NCBI GenBank assembly: GCA_902517275.1
Contig: CABYBQ010000010.1
Location: forward strand, 1-43,047
Length of the DNA stretch: 43,047 bases
Direction: 5' to 3'
DNA from: an uncultured SAR116 cluster alpha proteobacterium
GTDB lineage: Bacteria; Pseudomonadota; Alphaproteobacteria; Puniceispirillales; Marisalimonadaceae
Positions 35,584 to 43,047 of this stretch are shown here, one piece after another. The notes below the pieces were generated by a model. That model saw only the letters and a program-made list of their open reading frames with translations. It searched no databases and was not told the DNA's origin. A program made the translations under genes and the position numbers. Position 1 is the stretch's first letter. The number at the start of each line of letters is the position of its first letter.

Positions 35584-36594
35584 ATGTGTCCTAAATTAGA
35601 TTATCAAGATTTTTTAAAGTCTAATGAAAATACAATTAGAAATTATGATATTTATATTGTAGTTGCATTTTATAAATTTTTTGATGTAAGCAATCTGTTT
35701 GATTTACAAACCTTATTGGATTCAATTCTATCTAGGACAGAGATTAAAGGTACTATTCTGTTAGCTAATGAAGGGATAAATGGGACTATTTCTGGCAAAA
35801 AAAATGAAATATCAGAAGCTTTAGAAAGTATTTGGAAGATTGAAAATTTAACCGATCTGAAGCCTAAATTTTCTTTGGCCCCTAAAAATCCATTCTTTAG
35901 GATGAAAATTAAATTTAAAAAAGAAATTGTAACTTTAGGAATAAAAGATGTTTCACCAAATTATATAGTAGGGAAATATATTGAACCTGAAAAATGGAAT
36001 GAATTAATTTCAGATAAAAACCTATTGTTAATAGATACAAGAAATGATTATGAAGTATCTATTGGGACTTTTGAGAACGCTTTAAACCCAAATATCAAAA
36101 ACTTTAGAGAATTTCCAAAGTGGGTATCTAAAAACCTAATAAAAAAAGATCCTGAAATTAAAAATAAAAAAATTGCAATGTTTTGCACAGGAGGTATTAG
36201 ATGCGAAAAGTCTACCTCATATTTAAAATCATTGGGCTTTGAAGATGTTTTTCATTTAGAAGGAGGTATATTAAAATATCTTGAAAAAATCCCTGAGAAA
36301 CATAGTAAATGGAATGGTAGTTGTTTTGTTTTTGATTATAGAGTTTCTGTTCAACACAATTTAAAATTAGGTAATTATGATATGTGTTTTGCCTGCAGAA
36401 TGCCTATCAAAGAAGAGGATAAAAAACATAAATTTTTTGTGCAGGGTGAAAGTTGTCATCACTGTTATAATTTTTCCAATAAAAAACAAAAACAAAAATT
36501 TAAAGAACGTCAAAAACAAATTGAATTATCAAAATTAAAAAATGAATCTCATATTGGCATTCCAAATATTAAGAGTAAAATAACAAAACTCTAA
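35584..36594 (+). CDS. trhO: tRNA uridine(34) hydroxylase (rhodanese family)
   Basis: Oxygen-dependent enzyme that installs 5-hydroxyuridine at position 34 of certain tRNAs. The 336-residue protein has the N-terminal acylphosphatase-like domain with KGTILLANEGINGTISG and a rhodanese domain with the active-site Cys in MFCTGGIRCEKSTSYLKSLG. The C-terminal Cys-rich tail (NYDMCFACRMPI and GESCHHCY) is typical of TrhO/YceA. A Rho-independent signal is not evident. The stop codon overlaps the convergent remnant of an ArsC-like gene. Confidence 0.93.
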   Translation: MCPKLDYQDFLKSNENTIRNYDIYIVVAFYKFFDVSNLFDLQTLLDSILSRTEIKGTILLANEGINGTISGKKNEISEALESIWKIENLTDLKPKFSLAPKNPFFRMKIKFKKEIVTLGIKDVSPNYIVGKYIEPEKWNELISDKNLLLIDTRNDYEVSIGTFENALNPNIKNFREFPKWVSKNLIKKDPEIKNKKIAMFCTGGIRCEKSTSYLKSLGFEDVFHLEGGILKYLEKIPEKHSKWNGSCFVFDYRVSVQHNLKLGNYDMCFACRMPIKEEDKKHKFFVQGESCHHCYNFSNKKQKQKFKERQKQIELSKLKNESHIGIPNIKSKITKL

Positions 36595-36960
36595 TTAAAT
36601 AAAGTATTTACTGTTTCAGGTGGTCGCCCAATTACTGACTTAACTAACAAACCATCAATGAATTAAGTAATTAATGGTCTTTGTAATAAGATAGAATTTT
36701 CAATAATAAGTCTCTTAATTTCATTCTTATTTAGTTCTATTTTATCTAGATTTAAATTTTTAAAGGTGATTTCATTTTTTCTTATCAAATCATCTTGTGG
36801 GATATTTTTTAAATTTAATATTTGACTATATTACATTTTCATCAATTCCGATCTCTAAATATCTTATAATTTTGTAACTTTCAGTTCTCAACTTTAGTAG
36901 TTCCAATGCTTTTCTTGATTTTGAACATCTTGAATTGTGGTACTTGATAAAAGCTTTATT
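36591..36960 (-). pseudogene. ArsC-family (arsenate reductase-like) pseudogene
   Basis: Minus-strand frames reconstruct an ArsC/Spx-family protein: FIKYHNSRCSKSRKALELLK with the catalytic Cys, YKIIRYLEIGIDENVI then TAG; a frame change to LNLKNIPQDDLIRKNEITFK, ILLQRPLIT then TAA, and VIGRPPETVNTLF at the end. Two stops and one frameshift break it. The start region after the preceding gene (ATGAAATAAAG) is also out of frame. The 366-base gap between trhO and the MoeA-like gene is fully explained by it. Confidence 0.82.
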
Positions 36961-37953
36961 TCATAATAATCCACCGTTTCCCATATAATTAATATTATTA
37001 TTAGAGATGCCTAATCCACAAAAGATTCGCCATAATATCCAATCTACACCATTTTCTTTTGGAGAACGAGCGCATCCAGGCATACCTATGAAAGTAATTG
37101 TTTTGTATGCATTTTTAATCTCTCCTAAGAGTATCAAATTTCCAGGTTCTACAGGCATTCCTAACCGTAAAATTTTTCCGTTATTTTTTTTCAAAGATTT
37201 TGGGACAACGTCATTTTTATCACATATAGCAGACGCTCCAAAAACTAAAATTAAGTCTGCGTTTTCGTCAATACTCTCATGTATTTTCGATGATAATGAT
37301 TTAATTTCATGATTACATTTCTTTTCTAAAATGCTAGTAATACCACAATTAAGCAATCTTTTTTTTGTAGTAACTACAGTTTTTTCCAAAACTTTTTCAA
37401 GGGTATTTTGATTACGACTTTGAATTAAGTGAACATTTTTTTTTAGGAAAGGTAAGACCTTAAAACAATTATTTGATGCTTTAATTATTTGTTTTAATAC
37501 TTCTTTATTTATTGCAAAAGGGATGGCTTTTATAGATGCGATTACTTGGTTTTTTTTGACATATGAATAAGGCTTTAAACTAGCAACTCCAATTTCATCT
37601 GTCACTGAATTTATTAAAAATAACTGTTCATGATCAAATACCAACAATCCGTTTATATTTGATATTATATTACATCTCCCTTGTCTTGGACCTTTGATAG
37701 TTAAACTAGACTGCTCATTATTTAGTATATTTTTTGAAATTTCATGAACTGCTTTATTTTCTTCTACGTCATCTTTATCTAGTTTGGCACAAGTTACTAA
37801 TTTAATATCATTTTTTAATAACAAATTAATTAATTTTTTATTTATTATTGTACCTTTTTTAACCTTAATTATATCCTTGTTTTCATGTAATATTAATGAC
37901 GATGCCAAGATGCCATTCATTGATGATTCTGTTTTAATTTCTCCAAATATCAT
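36961..37953 (-). CDS. Molybdopterin-binding (MoeA-like) protein, apparently truncated
   Basis: A 330-residue protein with a MoCF_biosynth/MoeA-like domain: ADLILVFGASAICDKNDVVP, then KILRLGMPVEPGNLILLG and TFIGMPGCARSPKENGVDWI, ending NINYMGNGGLL. In alphaproteobacteria the full-length relative (annotated as 'molybdopterin-binding/glycosyltransferase family 2', about 530 residues) continues after this point with a MobA-like nucleotidyltransferase domain. Here a stop occurs exactly at the domain edge and ArsC debris follows. No molybdoenzyme or other cofactor gene is in the window, so the present function is unclear. Confidence 0.75.
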   Translation of the reverse strand: MIFGEIKTESSMNGILASSLILHENKDIIKVKKGTIINKKLINLLLKNDIKLVTCAKLDKDDVEENKAVHEISKNILNNEQSSLTIKGPRQGRCNIISNINGLLVFDHEQLFLINSVTDEIGVASLKPYSYVKKNQVIASIKAIPFAINKEVLKQIIKASNNCFKVLPFLKKNVHLIQSRNQNTLEKVLEKTVVTTKKRLLNCGITSILEKKCNHEIKSLSSKIHESIDENADLILVFGASAICDKNDVVPKSLKKNNGKILRLGMPVEPGNLILLGEIKNAYKTITFIGMPGCARSPKENGVDWILWRIFCGLGISNNNINYMGNGGLL

Positions 37954-38043
37954 TATTTTCCTTAAAATAAAATTATTAGGATAATATACATATATTAATT
38001 TCTAAAAAATGTTAATAATTTTGGTTTTAAAACATAATAATTC

Positions 38044-38072
38044 TTGACGATAGGAGGTTCAAAGGATATTTA
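38044..38072 (+). promoter_or_regulatory. Promoter of tRNA-Ala
   Basis: TTGACG (38044-38049) and TATTTA (38067-38072) are separated by 17 bases, and the tRNA begins 17 bases further on at 38090. This spacing fits a sigma-70-type promoter with a start near 38080. Confidence 0.5.
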
Positions 38073-38089
38073 ACACAAGTAAAGTGTAT

Positions 38090-38165
38090 GGGGCTGTAGC
38101 TCAATTGGGAGAGCGCCTGCTTTGCAAGCAGGAGGTCGTCGGTTCGATCCCGTCCAGCTCCACCA
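38090..38165 (+). tRNA. tRNA-Ala (anticodon TGC)
   Basis: A 76-base tRNA with encoded CCA. The acceptor stem pairs GGGGCTG (38090-38096) with CAGCTCC (38155-38161), one G-T pair. The anticodon stem-loop reads CCTGCTTTGCAAGCAGG with TGC in the loop centre. The T arm has GGTTCGATCC. It stands alone, away from any rRNA gene. Confidence 0.97.
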
Positions 38166-38208
38166 TATACTTATTATTTTAATATGATTTTTTATCAGAA
38201 AGTTCATT

Positions 38209-38394
38209 ATGGCAGTACCAAAAAGTAAAATAACAAGATCAAGAAGAGGTATGAGACGATCTCATGATTATTTAAGCCCTGATGCATATGTTGAAAGTAA
38301 AGATACAGGTGAATTACACAGACCGCATCATATCGACCTTAAGACTGGCATGTATAATGGAAAGCAAGTTTTAAAAGTTAAATCAAAAGTTTAG
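38209..38394 (+). CDS. rpmF: 50S ribosomal protein L32
   Basis: The 61-residue large-subunit ribosomal protein L32, recognised by [20 protein letters not shown] and [20 protein letters not shown]. It lacks the zinc-binding Cys motif, as usual for alphaproteobacterial L32. It lies between tRNA-Ala and hspQ, and not with the yceD/plsX/fab genes that often flank it elsewhere. Confidence 0.96.
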   Translation: MAVPKSKITRSRRGMRRSHDYLSPDAYVESKDTGELHRPHHIDLKTGMYNGKQVLKVKSKV

Positions 38395-38430
38395 TTCTGC
38401 TTTATTATATCAGTATCCATAAGGTGTAAA

Positions 38431-38832
38431 ATGTCGATAAAAAAAAATAATGATGAAAAAAAAGAAGCTTTAAATGCTAGTCCAAATTTATCAAAAAAAA
38501 TAAAAGTTTATAAAGACCCTTTATTTAACATTGGCGATATTGTTAAGCATCGTATTTACCCATTTAGAGGGGTAATAGTTGATGTTGATCCTGAATTCTC
38601 CAATACGGAGGAATGGTACCAATCTATACCCGCTGAAATACGACCATCTCGAGAACAACCATACTACCATCTCATGGCAGAAAATACTGAAACGTTCTAT
38701 ACTGCATATGTTTCTCAACAAAATTTGGTTAGTGATGGTGAAAATGGCCCTTTGGAACACCCTGATTTGGAAGAAATTTTTAGTGGTGTGGATCACGGGA
38801 AATATCAATTGAGAAATGAGGTTAGAAATTAA
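38431..38832 (+). CDS. hspQ: Heat-shock protein HspQ (YccV family)
   Basis: A 133-residue protein of the HspQ/YccV family, a hemimethylated-DNA-binding fold that acts as a specificity factor for Lon protease. Typical motifs are FNIGDIVKHRIYPFRGVIVD, PEFSNTEEWYQSIP, EQPYYHLMAE and YVSQQNLV. A Lys/Asn-rich start precedes the conserved core at about residue 25. It lies just upstream of the SUF operon. Confidence 0.92.
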   Translation: MSIKKNNDEKKEALNASPNLSKKIKVYKDPLFNIGDIVKHRIYPFRGVIVDVDPEFSNTEEWYQSIPAEIRPSREQPYYHLMAENTETFYTAYVSQQNLVSDGENGPLEHPDLEEIFSGVDHGKYQLRNEVRN

Positions 38833-38884
38833 TTTTTTCTAATTTAATCTTTAATTAGTACTATCAATGTACTATATGTTTAAA

Positions 38885-39346
38885 ATGATAAAACTTAACA
38901 AAATGACTGATTATGCTGTTGTCTGTCTTGGAATGTTATCACGTAAATCAGGATACCCAATGTCAGCTTCAGAATTATCAAAAGAAACTGGTTTAACATT
39001 GTACACAGTTCAAAAAATCTTAAAAATTATTGTATCCAAAAGTGACCTAATTAGTGCCCATCGTGGAGCTTTAGGCGGATACGTTTTAAATAGAAAATCT
39101 TCGGAAATATCTGTGGTTGAAATTATAGAAGCATTAGAAGGACCTATTACTTTGACTGCATGTGTTGAGAATTCAGAAAATCTTTGTGAAGCGAGTAATA
39201 TTTGCTTCTTAGGAGGAAAGTGGAATAAAGTTAATGATGTTATCAGAAAAACACTTAACGATATTTCATTAAATGACCTACTTAATTTTGGAAACCCTTT
39301 TATAACTGAGGGTAAAAAAGAAGTTGTAGCTAGTACAATTAATTAA
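38885..39346 (+). CDS. Rrf2-family SUF operon regulator (SufR/IscR-like)
   Basis: A 153-residue Rrf2 protein. The start at 38885 (MIKLNKMTDYAVVCLGML) matches SufR-like start sites; an upstream ATG at 38867 adds six residues. The winged-helix DNA-binding region follows (SASELSKETGLTLYTVQKIL), with HRGALGGYVL forming the wing. Three Cys in TACVENSENLCEASNIC fit a [2Fe-2S] or [4Fe-4S] cluster site, so it likely senses iron-sulfur status and controls the sufBCDS genes immediately downstream (sufB starts 12 bases after its stop). Confidence 0.9.
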   Translation: MIKLNKMTDYAVVCLGMLSRKSGYPMSASELSKETGLTLYTVQKILKIIVSKSDLISAHRGALGGYVLNRKSSEISVVEIIEALEGPITLTACVENSENLCEASNICFLGGKWNKVNDVIRKTLNDISLNDLLNFGNPFITEGKKEVVASTIN

Positions 39347-39357
39347 AAGGAATTTAA

Positions 39358-40809
39358 ATGGTAGCCACCCAAGAAACAATTGATAAAGTAAAAGAAGTTA
39401 CTAGCTCTTACAAATATGGTTTTGTAACAGAACTTGAAGCCGAAAAAGCACCACTAGGTTTAAGTGAAGAAATTGTAAAATTTATATCCAAAAAGAAAAA
39501 AGAGCCTAAATGGTTGTTAGACTGGAGATTAAAGGCTTACAAAAAATGGCTAACTATGGATGAACCTAATTGGGCCATGGTTAATTTTCCAAAAATAGAT
39601 TTTCAAGAAATTTATTATTATTCAGCACCTAAGACTAAACCTAAATTGAATAGTCTTGACGAGGTGGATCCTGAGTTATTGAAGACTTACGAAAAACTAG
39701 GCATACCAATAAAAGAGCAGGAAGCTCTAGCAGGTGTTGCCGTTGACTACGTTTTTGATTCAGTTTCAGTTGCGACGACTTTTAGAGAAAAACTTGCAAA
39801 TGAAGGTATTATTTTTTGTCCAATATCAGAAGCAGTTCAAAATTATCCAGATCTTGTTAAAAAATATATTGGATCTGTTATACCTATTGGTGATAATTAT
39901 TATGCCGCTCTTAATTCCGCTGTTTTTACAGACGGATCATTTGTATTTGTTCCTAAGGGCGTAAAATGTCCAATGGAATTATCAACCTACTTTAGGATAA
40001 ATGAACAAAATTCAGGTCAATTTGAAAGAACTTTAATTATAGTCGAAGATAATGCTTATGTTTCATATTTAGAAGGTTGTACTGCCCCGCAAAGAGATGA
40101 AAATCAGTTGCACGCTGCTGTCGTGGAATTAGTTGCTATGGATGATGCGGAGATTAAATATTCAACAGTTCAAAATTGGTATCCAGGTGATAAAGATGGT
40201 AAAGGCGGAATTTATAATTTTGTCACCAAAAGAGGTAATTGTCTTGGTAAAAGATCAAAAATATCATGGACACAAGTTGAAACCGGATCAGCGATAACCT
40301 GGAAATATCCATCTTGTGTCCTCAAAGGAGACAATTCAGTTGGAGAATTTTATTCTGTAGCTGTGGCAAATAACGCTCAACAGGCTGATACTGGAACTAA
40401 AATGATCCATATAGGCAAGAATACTAAATCTACAATTATTTCAAAAGGAATTTCAGCAGGTAAAGCTCAGAATACTTATAGAGGTCAAGTTCAAATTCAA
40501 AAAAATGCTATGGGTTCCAGAAATTTTACACAATGCGATTCTTTGTTAATTGGTGATCAGTGTGGAGCTCATACTGTTCCTTATATAAATCAACATACTC
40601 CATCTGCAAGAGTTGAACATGAAGCTACTACATCGAAGATTTCGGAAGATCAACTTTTTTACTGTCTTCAAAGGGGATTAGATAGTGAGCAAGCTACATC
40701 ACTAATTGTGAATGGTTTTTGTAAAGAAGTAATGAAAGAGTTGCCAATGGAGTTTGCAGTAGAAGCCCAAAAACTAATCGGAATAAGTTTAGAGGGTTCT
40801 GTAGGTTAA
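39358..40809 (+). CDS. sufB: Fe-S cluster assembly protein SufB
   Basis: Scaffold subunit of the SufBC2D complex that builds nascent Fe-S clusters. The 483-residue protein has the core SUF motif with [19 protein letters not shown], the C-terminal [18 protein letters not shown] and [20 protein letters not shown]. An AAGGAA ribosome site precedes the ATG. It is the first structural gene after the Rrf2 regulator. Confidence 0.96.
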   Translation: MVATQETIDKVKEVTSSYKYGFVTELEAEKAPLGLSEEIVKFISKKKKEPKWLLDWRLKAYKKWLTMDEPNWAMVNFPKIDFQEIYYYSAPKTKPKLNSLDEVDPELLKTYEKLGIPIKEQEALAGVAVDYVFDSVSVATTFREKLANEGIIFCPISEAVQNYPDLVKKYIGSVIPIGDNYYAALNSAVFTDGSFVFVPKGVKCPMELSTYFRINEQNSGQFERTLIIVEDNAYVSYLEGCTAPQRDENQLHAAVVELVAMDDAEIKYSTVQNWYPGDKDGKGGIYNFVTKRGNCLGKRSKISWTQVETGSAITWKYPSCVLKGDNSVGEFYSVAVANNAQQADTGTKMIHIGKNTKSTIISKGISAGKAQNTYRGQVQIQKNAMGSRNFTQCDSLLIGDQCGAHTVPYINQHTPSARVEHEATTSKISEDQLFYCLQRGLDSEQATSLIVNGFCKEVMKELPMEFAVEAQKLIGISLEGSVG

Positions 40810-40842
40810 CCGAACTAATAAACTATTTTAAATGGAATTGAT

Positions 40843-41595
40843 ATGTCATTACTTGAAATCAAAAATGCTCATCTAAAACTTGATGATAAAAATATTTTGA
40901 ATGGGGTTTCTTTATCAGTTAATAAAGGAGAAGTTCACGCAATCATGGGACCTAACGGTTCAGGTAAAAGTACTTTATCTTATATGTTAGCAGGACGAGA
41001 TGGATATGAGTTAGAAAAAGGGGAAATTTTATTAGATGGAATTTCTTTATCAGAAATGGAAGCAGATGAAAGAGCAAGATCTGGTTTATTTCTGGCTTTT
41101 CAATATCCTGTTGAGTTGCCTGGTGTTGGCGGTATGAGTTTTTTAAGAGAAGCGGTTAACTCAAGAAGGAAGTTTTTAGGCGAAGAGGAACTCGATCATT
41201 TAGCTTTTGTTAAGGAAGCAAGGAAAGAAGCTTCAAAAATGTATGTCAAAGACGAAATGTTAAAAAGAGCTGTAAATGTTGGATTTTCTGGAGGAGAAAA
41301 AAAAAGGTTTGAGATTTTACAAATGGCAATGTTAAAACCAACAGTTTCTATTTTGGATGAAACCGACTCAGGTCTAGATGTTGACGCTCTCAAAATAGTT
41401 TCTGATGGTGTTAATGCACAGAGAAATAGTGAAAATGCTATTGTTGTTATTACCCACTATCAAAGGTTATTAGATTATATTGTTCCCGATTTTGTTCATA
41501 TTTTGTCTGACGGTGTAATTATCAAGTCAGCTGGACCAGAATTAGCTCTAGAAGTTGAAAAAAATGGTTACTCAGGTTTAATTAATGCAGCATAG
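40843..41595 (+). CDS. sufC: Fe-S cluster assembly ATPase SufC
   Basis: ABC-type ATPase of the SufBC2D complex. The 250-residue protein has Walker A GPNGSGKST, the Q-loop in FQYPVELPGV, signature FSGGEKKR, Walker B VSILDETDSGLDVDAL and the switch His in ITHYQRLLDYI. It follows sufB by 33 bases and overlaps the start of sufD by 11 bases. Confidence 0.97.
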   Translation: MSLLEIKNAHLKLDDKNILNGVSLSVNKGEVHAIMGPNGSGKSTLSYMLAGRDGYELEKGEILLDGISLSEMEADERARSGLFLAFQYPVELPGVGGMSFLREAVNSRRKFLGEEELDHLAFVKEARKEASKMYVKDEMLKRAVNVGFSGGEKKRFEILQMAMLKPTVSILDETDSGLDVDALKIVSDGVNAQRNSENAIVVITHYQRLLDYIVPDFVHILSDGVIIKSAGPELALEVEKNGYSGLINAA

Positions 41596-42847
41596 TATTA
41601 AAAACTATTACATCAATTCTATTAAAAATTATACTAATCAGTTTGAAGACACGAACTTTAGAAGAATAGCATGTAATGATTTTAAAAGTTGGCCTAGTCC
41701 TCGAGAAGAAACATGGAGATTAAGTAGATTAGGGTCTTTATCTAGAAAAAAAATCAAACCTATAAATCCTAATTTAAAAAAGAATAATTATAATACATTA
41801 AACCTTATTGGATCAACAATTATTCAATTTGTTGATGGGGCTTATCGAGAAGATTTATCCTCTAAATTGCCTTCAGGTGTTAATTTGTCAGTTCTTAGTG
41901 ATAGTGAAAGTCTAAAGTATTTGCAAAAAATAAAAAAGAGTAATTTAAGTGATCATCCCTCTACAAATGTTTCATTATCTTGCACTCCGTCAATAATGAA
42001 ATTAACAGTATCAAAAGACATAAAAGTAAAAGATTTTCTCGAAATCATATATGAAGGTGGTGAAGACAGCAAATCAGTTCATCCAGTCTTATATTTAGAA
42101 TTGGAAGAGAATAGTAGTTTATATTTAATAGAACGATTTAATCATCTAACTTCATTGGCAATGCCATTGCAGCTTATTGAATTAAGAAATAAAGCTTCTT
42201 TAAATTCTATAAAAATATTTAATGATAATGAAAAAACATATAATTTATCTGCTAATTGTGTTTATTTGTCTAAAGAATCTTATTTAAATTCGTTTTCCTT
42301 GATAAAAGGTGGAATTTTTACTCGTTCAGAAACGCATGCTTATTTAAATGGTTGCAATGCAAAATTAAACCTTAACGGTATCTATATATCTTGTAACAAA
42401 CAGCATCACGACTTAACTACAGCAATTTATCACGATGTACCAGATTGTACTTCTAAACAAATTGTAAGAGGTGTCCTTGGTGGAAAATCAACAGGTGTTT
42501 TCCAAGGTAAGGTCAGAGTTGCAAAAGATGCTCAAAGAACTGATGGCCAACAAATGAGTAGAGCTATTTTACTATCTGATACTGCAAGTGCTAATGCTAA
42601 ACCTGAACTAGAAATTTATGCTGATGATGTGATCTGTGCGCATGGTGCCACAGTTGGCGAATTAGATGATGATCAACTATTTTATCTTAATAGTAGAGGT
42701 GTTCATATGGATAAGGCTCGGGAAATACTTATTAAAGCCTTTTTAGAAGATATGATCAATCAATCTGTTGATAATTCATTACATGATTTTGTGTTTAAAG
42801 AAGCTGAATTAGCCTTGTCCTCAATTATAACAAAAGAAACATTATAA
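41585..42847 (+). CDS. sufD: Fe-S cluster assembly protein SufD
   Basis: Second core subunit of the SufBC2D scaffold. The 420-residue protein contains the SufBD beta-helix with FSLIKGGIFTRSETHAYLNG, QHHDLTTAIYHDVPDCTSKQ, GKVRVAKDAQRTDGQQMSRA and ICAHGATVGELDDDQLFYLN. The N-terminus (PSPREETWRLSRL) matches SufD. It overlaps the end of sufC by 11 bases, so translation is likely coupled, and sufS begins one base after its stop. Confidence 0.95.
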   Translation: MQHSIKNYYINSIKNYTNQFEDTNFRRIACNDFKSWPSPREETWRLSRLGSLSRKKIKPINPNLKKNNYNTLNLIGSTIIQFVDGAYREDLSSKLPSGVNLSVLSDSESLKYLQKIKKSNLSDHPSTNVSLSCTPSIMKLTVSKDIKVKDFLEIIYEGGEDSKSVHPVLYLELEENSSLYLIERFNHLTSLAMPLQLIELRNKASLNSIKIFNDNEKTYNLSANCVYLSKESYLNSFSLIKGGIFTRSETHAYLNGCNAKLNLNGIYISCNKQHHDLTTAIYHDVPDCTSKQIVRGVLGGKSTGVFQGKVRVAKDAQRTDGQQMSRAILLSDTASANAKPELEIYADDVICAHGATVGELDDDQLFYLNSRGVHMDKAREILIKAFLEDMINQSVDNSLHDFVFKEAELALSSIITKETL

Positions 42848-42848
42848 A

Positions 42849-43047
42849 ATGAAACATTATGACTTACAACACATTAGAGGCCAATTTCCAGCTTTAAATA
42901 GACAAGTTTGGAATAAACCACTTGTATACCTTGATTCTGCTGCATCAATGCAAAAACCTAGAAAAGTTTTAGAAGCTATAAATAAAAATTATTCATTTAA
43001 TTACTCAAATGTTCACAGAGGTTTGCATAAATTGTCTGAAGAGGCTA
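42849..43047 (+). CDS. sufS: Cysteine desulfurase SufS (partial)
   Basis: N-terminal 66 residues of a PLP-dependent cysteine desulfurase that supplies sulfur to SufBCD, cut by the window end. LDSAASMQKPRKVLEAI and YSNVHRGLHKLSEEA are the conserved SufS/CsdA start. PLP-Lys and catalytic Cys lie outside the window. Its ATG lies one base after the sufD stop. Confidence 0.9.
   Translation, partial: MKHYDLQHIRGQFPALNRQVWNKPLVYLDSAASMQKPRKVLEAINKNYSFNYSNVHRGLHKLSEEA

Overview
The window is a very AT-rich, gene-dense bacterial chromosome segment. Most of it is core alphaproteobacterial genes with short gaps, many start/stop overlaps and few regulators. Low GC, compact genes, ilvBHC next to mreBCD-mrdA-rodA, and a SUF operon behind an Rrf2 regulator suggest a streamlined marine alphaproteobacterium (SAR11/Pelagibacterales-like or HIMB59/AEGEAN-169-like). 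This placement is an inference from composition and gene content; no rRNA gene is present to settle it.

Layout. 1-3.6 kb: end of hflC, a DegP-type protease, serB on the minus strand, and miaA. 3.7-7.1 kb: branched-chain amino acid genes ilvB-ilvH-ilvC behind a promoter carrying a perfect palindrome. 7.2-12.8 kb: the rod-shape and wall elongation operon mreB-mreC-mreD-mrdA-rodA. 12.8-14.6 kb: an SbmA/BacA-like membrane protein and a small glycosyltransferase-like gene. 14.6-17.9 kb: divergent glmU and glmS, which make UDP-GlcNAc precursors.

17.85-24.6 kb is the accessory region and the most interesting part. Directly behind glmS lies a tandem array of five small modules of about 0.9-1.6 kb. 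Each begins with a copy of the last five glmS codons plus stop (Ser-Val/Ile-Thr-Val-Glu-stop), written with different synonymous codons. Next comes a short, usually start-less reading frame with a recombinase-like helix-turn-helix, then one to three cargo genes: a truncated DUF5655-type nuclease-like protein, lipoproteins, exported proteins and tiny membrane proteins. No recombinase is present. I read this as stepwise, site-specific accretion of mini-elements at the 3' end of glmS. An XRE repressor with a perfect 21-bp operator closes the island next to yhbY.

24.7-34.3 kb returns to core genes: yhbY, a photolyase-like FAD protein lacking the N-terminal antenna domain, a DUF3429 membrane protein, two methyltransferase-like genes, lptD, a GlcD-type FAD oxidase, a CysQ-Sua5 fusion and an AlkA-like glycosylase. 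34.3-38 kb shows gene erosion: a cytochrome b561 pseudogene, an ArsC-family pseudogene and a molybdopterin-binding protein that stops where a second domain usually begins, mixed with intact GlcG/HbpS-like and trhO genes. 38-43 kb holds tRNA-Ala(TGC), rpmF, hspQ and the iron-sulfur operon sufR-sufB-sufC-sufD-sufS, the last cut by the window edge.
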